NCBI RefSeq assembly: GCF_018873765.1
Contig: NC_057916.1
Span: 29,425,501 to 29,489,500 of the forward strand
DNA length: 64,000 bases
Origin: Telopea speciosissima
Lineage: Eukaryota; Streptophyta; Magnoliopsida; Proteales; Proteaceae
Direction of reading: 5' to 3'
Shown: in pieces, positions 55,276-64,000 of the stretch
Layout: every line of letters begins with the position of its first letter
How positions within the stretch are numbered: position 1 is the stretch's first letter
Translations under genes and position numbers: made by a program
The notes under the pieces: model-generated
Databases searched by the model: none
What the model saw: only the letters and a program-made list of their open reading frames with translations
What the model was told of the DNA's origin: nothing

Positions 55276-56235
55276 TTCCGACTAAGTTACGCCCATGTTT
55301 CAAAGCTAAGCATACTAGCTGGAGTTACCACACTCCAGCTGTGCTACAACTTGTTGGAAGTTGGGTAGAACTCACCTTTAAAAACTAGAAACATAAAAAA
55401 AGGGTGTTCAAGTTCTTATAAGCCTTCACATCGAGCTACTTTTGTGGGATAATTGCTTTCACGTGAAACACCAACACCCTTGAGGCCTTGACCCGTTTGG
55501 TTAAAATGTTTTGTTGTAGAGTTGAACCAGTAGAGTATCAACCGATCTAGAAGTCTCCTTCTTCTTGGACTCTTAGATCGGTTTCCCTATATCCAAAGGA
55601 GATTTTAATTTGTAATAGGAATCCCACATTTGATATGAAACTCCGATTGTATAGATCTGTTAGGGATTTCTTTTTCTCACTCACTTTCTCAATTACTCTG
55701 TAATTAATATATTTAATTTCTCTAGGAGATCAGTTCTAATACAATGAAAATAGTCACATTGATATGGTATCAGAGCCATTTGCTAACACCTAAACCCTAG
55801 CCGATCGATCCTCTTTCTCTTCTTGATCCTCACTCTACCCGCCACCATGTCATCTGAATAAAAGTCTGGAATCTTGGATTACTAATTGGTGGAATGGAAA
55901 GAACAAGATGCCAATTTAATGAGTTTGCTCATTGTGTCTCTATCTGAAGATGTCTTACCATTTATTCTCAACAAAACTACATGCAAGGAAATCTGGGATT
56001 CGCTTGCCTCTACATTTGGTGCCGCCTCTGCAAGTTTTCTTAATTATGACTTTTCTTCTCAATCTTCTGGGCCTCTCCCAATGCCCTGATGAATCTGTAT
56101 CCTAGCTTCTTCAACGTTCAAAGTCCATTGTCGTTGAGTTAGCTGCTGCTGGCCAGGCCAGCCTCTTTACACTGAAGACTTCAACATTCATGTATTCCGT
56201 TCCTTGCGCCAGGAACTTCAGGATATTGTTCACAT

Positions 56236-56950
56236 GGTTTAAAGTATCGGTATGTATTGTATCGGTATCGGTTGGTACCAATACGTCTTTTAAAAAAAAA
56301 AACAGACTGTCTCGGATTGTATCGAAATGTATCGACCAATACGGACGATATGACCGATTTATATATTGATACCATCGATATGTCCAGTAAAGGATTATGT
56401 GGGTGGTTTAACATATATCGAGATGTATCGATACATAACGGCCGATACGACTTGATACATACCGATTCCATCGATACATTCCATAAAAAAGCTATTTTCA
56501 CTCACAAACTCGATACAACTCCTATTCTAACGAAAAAATAAAGGAAAACTCTCAACCAAGAATCTAAAATCTTGCATTTAATCTTGGTTTTTCACGTTGT
56601 TGGACTTAAAAATGAATTAAGGAGTGCTACAACATCATCCTTTACATCATCCAATACTTTTCATGGCTATAGACGATTACAACATGTAAGAAACCTCATC
56701 TTTTATAATAATCTCAATTTAATGTACTTGTTTGGTTATAGATTATTCTCCATTTTAGTGTTTATGCATGAGACTTGTTATATATTGCTTATTTATATTA
56801 TTATTTTTTTGTTTCAAAAGTGTATTTCCATGTGTATTTCGACCATTTCTATGTGTATCTATAGTGTTTGATATATACGATACGATACGATATGATATGT
56901 CTCTTAAAATCACCTGACCAATACGATACTCGATGCCGATACTTTAAACC
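56236..56950. mobile_element. 715-bp TIR element with GGTTTAAAGTATCGG ends
   Basis: A perfect 15-bp terminal inverted repeat: GGTTTAAAGTATCGG at 56236 and its complement ending at 56950. ATTGTTC is repeated just outside (56225-56231 and 56954-56960), a likely target duplication with a few extra bases. The interior is full of 'cgatac'/'gtatcg' words. No transposase. Confidence 0.8.
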
Positions 56951-57760
56951 TTAATTGTTCCCACTCTTCTTGGTTGTGAGATACCTATCTTCTACACCAT
57001 CTCCATGGTCTTCTCATCAGTCATGAGATCCTGCGTTCCAACACCATCGCCAAATTGAAGGTTACTGACAGCTGTCAGCCTTCACCAGTCGCCAACAACC
57101 TTCACAAGGAAGCCTCGTCCCCTCCCTCTCAAACCGTCAACCCCTGTTCACGGTATGGTAAAAGGGCGTGGTCATGGTTGGATCCACATCCTCTACTTCC
57201 AAAGCTCTACTTCCATCTTACTTCCGTGAGCTCCCAGCATGCCACCTGGCATGAAAACCATCCAACGGTTGTTAATTAAAAAATTCAAATTATTTTGAAA
57301 TCCAGATGAGATCTATTTGACCCACCTTAAACCCCAAACCAACCCCACCCGACCAGTTCAAAACAAACCAAACCGAACTTATTTTCCTCAAACTAAACTC
57401 ATTTCACTCATCTGCCTAGGGTTTCAAATCAAACGAAAATTCCCAGCAGAACCTCTCTTGAATCCCTCCCTCTCTCACTCATCCCTCTCACAACTCCTCA
57501 GTGGCGATGGCGATAGCAACGGCGACATCCTCTCTCTCACCCTGCTGCTGCTGCTTTCCGATGTACTCGCCTTAACCTAAATCTTGATCTCCTCTCTCAA
57601 TCACCCTGGAAATACTCTCTCGTGCCTCCCTCATTTTCTATGTTCCAGACGACCCTTCTGCTCTTTACAAACCCTAAGCGAGAAAACTAGTTGTAGCAGA
57701 TTTCCCATCTTCTTGTTTGGTCGGATTCTCTTTCCCTATTTCCCTCCCATTTCACAAACC

Positions 57761-58507
57761 CTAAGGCAAAAATCGTGTTTCCCATTTTCTATCTTTTCTC
57801 TTACCCTCTTTCCCTCCCATTTGAGAAATCCTAATTGAAGCGCAGAAAAGGAACCTATCCTCTCTATCAGTGGGAATCCCATCCTCCTCCATTGGATCAT
57901 CAAATTCAAAAATTGGGTTTTCAATAGAAAGGCCAAAGGTGAAGAGGGTTCCTCTGCAAAGAGGGCATGTTGAGTTTGGCAGGAGCCAAGTGTCTATACA
58001 GTTGATGTGAAAAGCATGGCGACGTATGGGAAGCAATCTAAGTTTGTCTTGTTTTGAAAATTCACAGAGGCAAACAGCACAATTGAAGGGTTCTTTTAGA
58101 CCCATTTTCTCTTTGTAGGGGAAAACAAGGAGAGCATATATGAAAGCTTGATCTAGACCCGAGTCATGGAGATGGAATAACTGTTGTAACTGTCTTTGTA
58201 GAGCATCAGAGCCAGACAAATCTAGGTACCTATTAGACTGAGAAGTTGATGAGGAAGATGGTTTCTTTATGAGGAATATAACGAGCAGGTGGAGCAGACC
58301 AGATATGGAGAATATAACAGCTAGAATAACTATGATTAAAAGAACAATTAGACTGATTCTTCTACCAGATGATGATGGGGTTGATCCATTCTGATCATTA
58401 CTACTATGAGGAGATCTGAATGAGGAATAAGAAGAAAGAGGAGAAATACCAGGTGGAAAGTTACAAGTATCATCTTTTTCCTTGATTTGAGACTGAAACC
58501 AAGACAT
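57761..58507 (-). pseudogene. Captured ATL-type RING-H2 finger gene copy (ATL46/47-like)
   Basis: ATL proteins are membrane-anchored RING-H2 E3 ubiquitin ligases. The 248-residue frame starts MSWFQSQIKEKDD, has a transmembrane segment ~51-80, a GLD motif (SGLDQAFIYALLVF, ~117-129) and a RING-H2 at 143-184: C143, C146, H164, H167, C170, C181, C184. The third ligand is lost: the usual Cys at 162 is Arg (LLPIRRHAFH). The last ~30 residues (SQMGGKEGKRKDRKWETRFLP) read into the transposon TIR, so the native tail was cut off during capture. With no intron and a missing zinc ligand, it is probably a non-functional transduplicate. It could still be transcribed. Confidence 0.85.
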
Positions 58508-59592
58508 CTAAGGATGAGTAGATGGGAAGGACTAGAGAGTCGTCCTTGGTCTCATCTTTCTAATATGAAAACCAAAACCCCTCAGGGTAAGCTAAGAAAA
58601 AACATACTTTCCTGCCTTTGAGAGAAAACCAACTTAAATTTTGTTTTAATTTGAAGGAACTGAACAGAAAAGATTACCCATTACTCCCACTAAGATAAGA
58701 CCCAATTCATTCAAGCAAATAGTACTTAAGAAAAGCAAACATTCTTGAGATTTGAGAACAAAGCAGTGGCTGGAGAAGGTGTTTCTATGCTAAAAAAATG
58801 AAATCCAATTTAGGTCTCTCCTTCCCCTTCCCCCTTCTCCCCCTTCCCTGCTGAGAGGCTTCTGCAATTAATCCAGATTCTTCTTCTTAAGTCTGTCTTT
58901 GTTTTACCTCATGCCCGTGGCAGCCAGCTTAGTCGATTCATTGCAAAAAATTACAAGGATTACAAAATTGCTCAAGTGAATAAGCTTCTTACATGTAATG
59001 ATCATCCTCACAATGTTGAACCCGATTTATAGATTGGTTTGTGTGCTGAATCTTTTCAGGATAATGTTCAAAGAAGTAATGCTTAAGATAGATCAGAGAA
59101 AACCATTGAACGCATTAGATCAGAGAAAACCATTGAATGCAGTAGATCCACACAATTACATAATATGTTGTACCAGTGTTTAAACCCAAAATTGAACATC
59201 TTGTTCCGGGGAGCCCTAAACTTTGCAAATAATGCAACAAACAACATGAATAAGGGTAGGTAATAAGGGATCAACCAGCTGAGGATTCAATATTACTGAT
59301 GTAGTAACTCCAGGACAGAGTAGGGTCTGCTGAATCATATTTTACAGAGCATCTTATACAATGATACATGGAGAATACAAGGTATCCAATCTGGCTGCAG
59401 GGTACTTGAGATAGATCAAAGAAAACCATTGAACACAGTGGATCAAAGTTAAGTATTCTTGGGCATTAAAAACTTGATAGTGGATCCATTACATGCAATA
59501 AGATTGATCAAACAGATTACTTCAAAATAATGGAGAAAGGGGGGAAAAGCTACAGACAACAAAAATGAAAGGAAAAATTGTTCTTGAATCTT

Positions 59593-59664
59593 GAGTCCTG
59601 GTGGACTCGAACCACCATCCCATGGGTGTAACCCCACGTGCTCTTCCGTTTGAGCTAAAGACTC
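59593..59664 (-). tRNA. tRNA-like gene or pseudogene, probable anticodon UAC (Val)
   Basis: The reverse complement folds as a cloverleaf: acceptor GAGTCTT/AGGACTC (7 bp, one G-U), D arm GCTC/GAGC, anticodon stem CGTGG/CCATG, T arm GGTGG/CCACC with loop TTCGAGT. B-box GGTTCGAGTCC is perfect and the A-box (TAGCTCAAACGG) good. The anticodon loop is GGTTACAC, eight bases instead of seven, so the anticodon is ambiguous and the gene may be a pseudogene. It sits inside the Pack-MULE. Confidence 0.55.
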
Positions 59665-59812
59665 ACCTACCTAAATAAACTGTATTAACAAAGGTATATA
59701 ATAAAAATATAATGGATCACAAATAATGGATGGATTCAAAGAACAAAAAAATGAAAAACAAATCCAATTCCAACAGTGCAACTGAATCATAGGTTCCATC
59801 ATAAGCAAGAAA

Positions 59813-59816
<4 letters not shown>

Positions 59817-59848
<32 letters not shown>
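59817..59848. repeat. Poly(T) tract, ~32 bases
   Basis: Uninterrupted T-run, followed by GGTAAACAGCAAGAAACAAATTC, repeating the 'aagcaagaaacaaa' before it. This suggests a small target duplication around a retroposed tail. Confidence 0.8.
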
Positions 59849-59849
<1 letters not shown>

Positions 59850-61561
59850 GTAAACAGCAAGAAACAAATTCAATTCTACTAATTCAATGTTTTACCCAAA
59901 TAACGAAGGAGAATAATAATAATCTAATGTCATTTTGTTATTCAAAAAATGATATACAGGACACATCTGAGGTGCAGATCTTTTTTAAAAATTCAAAATC
60001 TGAGGAGCAATTTGTTTCTCAACTAAAAACAATTCTCCACTTGTTTTTAGATATATATCTTACATGGTTTTAGCTAGAAACAAATGAAACCTAAACAAAA
60101 AATTGATCAGCTTGTGAGGTAGATTCTGTTGGCGTATTTGCATAACCCCAAAATATTTTAATGCATGAAGTGTAGATGTAATCGATACTCAAGTCTAGCC
60201 ATTGCACATTATAGCTCAATAATCGATCTCATTTTTCTTGTCAAACCTGATGGTCTAGGAAAATGTGAAAATGGAAAAGAACTAGCAAAAGCAAAAACAC
60301 CCTACTCAATAATCGATCTCTGTGAATGAACTCAAGAAGACATACGTACACAATTTCCTTCTCCTTCTCTGCCAAGGGAAAACGAGAAAACTCAAAACTC
60401 AAAACAGACTCGGACGTTCTCCTTCTCCTCCCTCTCTGCTACAACTGGTTTTCTTGCTTAGGGTTTGTGAAATGGGAGGGAAATAGGGAAAGAGAATCCG
60501 ATCAAACAAGAAGATGAGAAATCTGCTACAATTAGTTTTCTCGTTTAGGGTTTGTAAAGAGCAGAAGGGTCGTCTAGAACACAGAGAGAATGAGGGAGGC
60601 GCGAGAGAGTATTTCCAGGGTGAGTGAGAGAGGAGATTGAGATTTAGGTTAGGGCGAGTACACCGGAAAGCAGCAGCAGCAGGGTGAGAGAGAAGATGTC
60701 GTCGTCGCTACGGAGGAGTTGTGAGAGGGATGAGTGAGAGAGGGAGGGATTCGAGAGAGGTTCTGCTGGGAATTTTTGTTCGATTTGAAACCCTAGGCAA
60801 ATGAGTGAAACGTGTTTAGTTTGAGGGAAATAAATTCGGTTTGGTTTGTTTTGAACCGATTGGATGGGTTTGGTTTGGGGTTTAAGGTGGTTCAAATAGA
60901 TCTCATCTAGATTTCAAAATAATTTGAATTCTTTAAATAATAACCGTTGAATAGTTGTCAGGCCAAATGGCATGCTAGGAGCTCACAGAAGTAGGATGGA
61001 AGTAGAGCTTTGGAAGTAGAGGATGTGGATCCGGTCATGGTTGCATTTGTCAGTACCCTCAATTAGCAGGTAGTCGTCAATGGTGCTGTATTTGCAACCG
61101 TAACAATCACTCCACCACCAACTACTACTACCATCTTTCCTCCCCTGCACCACCTCACTATCCTTATTACCACATTGCCCCACCTCCCTCTGTTCACTAC
61201 ACCTATCCCCAATACCACACCACTGCTCCTTCTACCGCCCTAATCTGGTACCCTGGTATGAGTGCTTCACACCATGTTACCCCAGACTTCCAATCCCTCT
61301 CTTCCTTTGATGAATACATCGGCCATGATCAACTTCACGTGGGTAACGGTAAGTGCTTACCAATTTCTCATATAGGTTTTTTTTTTTATAATGATTTCTC
61401 ATATAGGTTAAGTTCTGCCTTTATCCCTTCCCCCTTCTCTTCTCTCTTGTCAATTGTCTAATGTTTTATATGTTCCCTCAATTTCAAAGCCATTACTTTA
61501 TGTTCAAAATGAAGGGGCTTCAATTCAAAACATGGGACTTCAAAAATCACATAAACCTATG

Positions 61562-61725
61562 GATCTGGCTCCTTGGACGGCCAGGGAGTGCCCAGGGGAC
61601 ATCCAAGAGTTGGGTCATGCCGCACATATTTCGGTGCATGCCTAAAAATATGTGTAACACAACCCAATGGCTGGATGCCCCCGGCCATGCTGGGCTCCCT
61701 GGAGAAGAGCTCAATCCTGCACATC
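61562..61725. mobile_element. Foldback MITE (~165 bp)
   Basis: The left arm GGCCAGGGAGTGCCCAGG, GGGACATCCAAGAGTTGGGT, CACATATTTCGGTGCATGC pairs with the right arm GCATGCCTAAAAATATGTG, ACCCAATGGCTGGATGCCCC, GGGCTCCCTGG. It ends the readable Copia sequence. Confidence 0.72.
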
Positions 61726-62158
61726 TCCTTTTAGTCATAAACAGTACTTCTCAACCTTTACCATTACAGGGGTCTTTCATCTATCTAGAAGTTATTATAT
61801 GTAAGATATTGGTCGTTAATTAAGAGAGGAGACAATTGCATTTAAATTCAGGGGAGAAGGTTGGTGGAACCGAAATAAGTCCTTAACCTTTAAATAGAAA
61901 GCTAAATAGAGCCTATTAATAGCTAAGTACTGCACGTGTTTTGCCATACCTTCTTGAGAGCAGGAAGTTTGGTTTTCTGGTGAGAAGAGATAAAGGCAAA
62001 TTATTTGTTCATATTATAGCATTTAAATTCTTATGCTGCTAAGTCAAGAATTACTGCTCAATAAGTTGGTATGTCTCCTCCACGTATATGGTTGTATCTC
62101 TCTTGGTATCAGCAAATGAATACTTCGATGACTTATTAACCACCACTTCTATCAATTC
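61726..62158. other. Spacer, no gene recognised
   Basis: AT-rich sequence between two foldback elements. Nothing recognised. Confidence 0.4.
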
Positions 62159-62345
62159 AGATCCTCTACGGCGTGCTGCTTGTAACGGTCTGAGCGACGC
62201 ACAAATGGGGCACATTGCAATGATCGCTTTACCCCTATCCAAATGCCTTGTCTGAGTGGGCGTAAGGCGGACATTGCACTACGCCCTATTTTGTGCACCG
62301 CTCAAGCCGCTATGGGTAGTGCACCATAGACGATCTGGATCTCGT
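62159..62345. mobile_element. Foldback MITE, family F1, second copy
   Basis: Starts AGATCCTCTACGGCGTGCTG and ends ACCATAGACGATCTGGATCT. The core 'ttgtctgagtgggcgtaagg' matches the F1 core in the UGT pseudogene. ~187 bp. Confidence 0.8.
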
Positions 62346-62408
62346 ACTTATATGTCTTCTTTAACAGGTTTTACTCTTCACACACAGAGAGAGAGAGAGA
62401 GAGCAATT

Positions 62409-62592
62409 TGGATCCTCTACTGCCGAGCTGCCTGGCAGGATCGTGCTGTTTAGACACAGTGAGATGTGTAATGACCATCTTACTCTTGCCCGAGCACCTT
62501 GCCCGAGTGGGGGTAAGACGGTCATTGCGTGTCTCACTATGTCTAGATAGCACAATCCTATCGGACAGCTCGACAATAGAGGATCTGGATCC
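62409..62592. mobile_element. Foldback MITE, family F1, third copy
   Basis: GGATCCTCTACTGCCGAGCT on the left and GACAATAGAGGATCTGGATC on the right, with the core 'ccatcttactcttgcccgag' / 'cttgcccgagtgggggtaag'. Flanked on both sides by GAGAGA runs (62386-62402 and ~62595-62610), so it landed in a GA microsatellite. Confidence 0.85.
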
Positions 62593-63145
62593 GAGTGAGA
62601 GAGAGAGAGATTTCTTAGTTGCTACTGTTAAGTGAAGTGGTACTGGCACTAAAGTAGATGATAAATTTATGGTGCTGATATTACTACAGTTGCAAAGAGT
62701 TCTTGTTCTTATCCTCATTGTCTTCCTTGTCCTTGTTTTGTAGTAATGTCATCTTTTTAATGTTATTGTTATTGCATCAACCTTTGTGGTGTGGGAATAG
62801 TGGTTTTTAATATGTTCTTTGAATGAGACAAATATATTGCTTTCAATGTTGTTCAAACTTGCTAGTAATGCTTGTACCAATTCCACTATCATTTTTTAGG
62901 TCAATCAAAGAAATTAAAACTATTATTGAAAGAAAGAGATCGAAGTATGAATTCCGAACTGAGAGAAGGTTAGGATTAACAATGAAGGTAGGTGCGTGAA
63001 CCCACCAAACTCTATACAACTTCAACAAAGAAACTAAATCCCTAGAATCTAGGAAAACAGCTAATTTCTGAAGTTGAAGGCTCCTAGCTGGTAATAGGCC
63101 ATCACGAATGACCTCAGCTTCCATGGAGGTTGCCGAAAAGCTCTT
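62593..63145. other. Spacer, no gene recognised
   Basis: AT-rich. A few short frames with no recognisable content. Confidence 0.4.
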
Positions 63146-63560
63146 ACACAATACCATACAATACCACTTCTCCTAAGGTCATTTTAGGTTTGTTATTGGC
63201 TCTTTTAGTTCCTTCAATCTGAATTAAATCACTCCTCTGTATTAGAACATCCAAAGACTTCCATTGAACAAGGTCAAGCCACTTGAAACGATTTTCTCGT
63301 AATTTATCATGTAACGGAGCTACTCCCAATCCAATTCTAATATGATCATTCCTTATTTTATCCTTCCTAGTTTTGGCACTCATCCATCTCAACATCCTCA
63401 TCTCCGTTACATTGAATTTATCTATATGATCTTTCTTAACTGCCCTACATTTTGCACCATACATCATAGCCGATTGTATGACTATCCTATAATTTTTTTG
63501 AATAAGTCAATCACACAGCACTTTGGACGCACCTCTCCACTTCATCCATCCATACACATT
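63146..63560 (-). mobile_element. RTE-clade LINE C-terminal remnant
   Basis: Minus-strand MMYGAKCRAVKKDHIDKF, VTEMRMLRWMSAKTRKDKIR and GLGVAPLHDKLRENRFKWL closely resemble the tail of the RTE LINE at 28.35-28.6 kb. Only the C-terminal ~130 codons survive. Confidence 0.85.
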
Positions 63561-64000
63561 TGACTATATATGATTGAAGGAAAAACAATCACCACAATGT
63601 CAGAATATTATTTACCTTTCACATGGATTCTTTTATTATTTTCTCTCTCCTACTCTTTCTGCTATGACCATGTGGGCCCTATATGGATCATATCATTTTA
63701 TGCACGACCATTGGTTTGGTTGCAAATGGCCCTTAACATGGGTGTGATCGATGGGAAACCCTTTCCCATGATTGAATTCAAGTAGCAAATGTAACATAAA
63801 ATATTTCCTAATAATCTAACAGTTATAAGTGCCACATTACCATCCATAGTTGTCCAATTATTTTGAAGTTTGTAAGTTTCAATTTATTCTGAGGGAGTTG
63901 AACAAAATTGCAAACTCCCTAGCTAGGAAGGTCATGTTAGTGACATGCCAATATAAATCAATATTGGTCATGGCCATAATGTCATAATGCCATAGCACTA
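63561..64000. other. End of window, no gene recognised
   Basis: A 72-codon frame at 63570-63785 (+) (MIEGKTITTMSEYYLPF) has no recognisable domain. The remainder is AT-rich. Confidence 0.35.

Larger units (their letters stand above)
57180..61032. mobile_element. Pack-MULE-like element (3853 bp) with ~600-bp TIRs carrying an ATL RING gene and a tRNA-like sequence
   Basis: Flanked by the 10-bp duplication GGTCATGGTT (57170-57179 and 61033-61042). Both ends read GGATCCACATCCTCTACTTC inward. The left TIR 57180 to ~57775 and the right TIR ~60440-61032 are highly similar along their length (shared 'ccaaaccgaa', 'cagcagaacctctct', 'gctgctgctgctttccg'). No transposase. Long TIRs with a ~9-10-bp duplication and captured host gene sequence fit Mutator-like Pack-MULEs. 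It is inserted in the Copia gag region. Confidence 0.88.
55512..61510 (+). mobile_element. Copia retrotransposon 5' part (LTR end, gag, protease start), split by two insertions
   Basis: The primer-binding site TGGTATCAGAGC at 55765-55776 follows a probable LTR (55512-55764). gag is readable as EWKEQDANLMSLLIVSLSED, TCKEIWDSLASTFGAAS (55900-56030) and GQASL/EDFNIHVFRSLRQELQDIV (to 56230). It is interrupted at 56236-56950, continues to 57169, is interrupted by the Pack-MULE 57180-61032, then resumes with the CCHC-like GSRQWCCICN region and protease-type SASHHVTPDFQSLSSF...LHVGNGKCLPISHIG (61043-61380) and LYVPSISKPLL (~61470). Truncated after that; frames are broken. Confidence 0.85.

Noticed and set aside
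56181-56501. Open frames on both strands with Tyr/Arg/Ile repeats
   Set aside because: Produced by the 'cgatac'/'gtatcg' words of the 715-bp TIR element.

Overview
The window is nuclear DNA of a flowering plant. It holds intron-split plant genes (a NAC transcription factor, a plant-type JmjN/JmjC/FYRN/FYRC demethylase, a KpsF-type sugar-phosphate isomerase, and UGT and ATL gene relics) in a large, repeat-filled genome. Plant repeat families are recognisable: Copia, Ty3/Gypsy (chromovirus-like and Tat-like), L1 and RTE LINEs, Au-type SINEs, hAT-like and foldback MITEs, and a Pack-MULE. A woody or early-diverging eudicot is possible, but the species cannot be read from this sequence.

Layout. 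1-2.4 kb: last two exons of a NAC gene (+). 3-7 kb: 5' part of a Tat-like Gypsy element (-) with one long LTR and its primer-binding site. 7.8-10.2 kb: a foldback MITE, then a ~1.06 kb inverted repeat built around a 34-bp motif present seven times. 11.6-42.1 kb: a complete JMJ16/JMJ18-type histone H3K4 demethylase gene (+), 11 coding exons and 1316 residues by my splicing. Its intron 6 is 23.3 kb and separates the first two iron ligands from the third. That intron holds two Au SINEs, a complete Copia element, a 4.6-kb L1 and a Gypsy element with several levels of nested insertions. 45.8-47.6 kb: complete arabinose-5-phosphate isomerase (SETH3-like) gene (-), three exons. 48-51.8 kb: no recognisable gene. 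51.9-53.5 kb: a UGT72-like glycosyltransferase pseudogene broken by two foldback MITEs, a frameshift and a truncated end. 54.7-62.6 kb: more foldback elements and a Copia fragment split by a 715-bp TIR element and by a 3.85-kb Pack-MULE with ~600-bp TIRs. The Pack-MULE carries a captured ATL RING-H2 gene and a tRNA-like sequence. 63.1-63.6 kb: an RTE LINE remnant.

Only three host genes look functional: NAC (partial), JMJ and API/SETH3. They show no obvious shared pathway. Most of the interest lies in how transposable elements reshaped them: the split JmjC core, the insertion-killed UGT, the transduplicated RING gene, and the hairpin upstream of the demethylase. All splice sites and domain calls come from reading the sequence by eye; no alignments or database searches were run.
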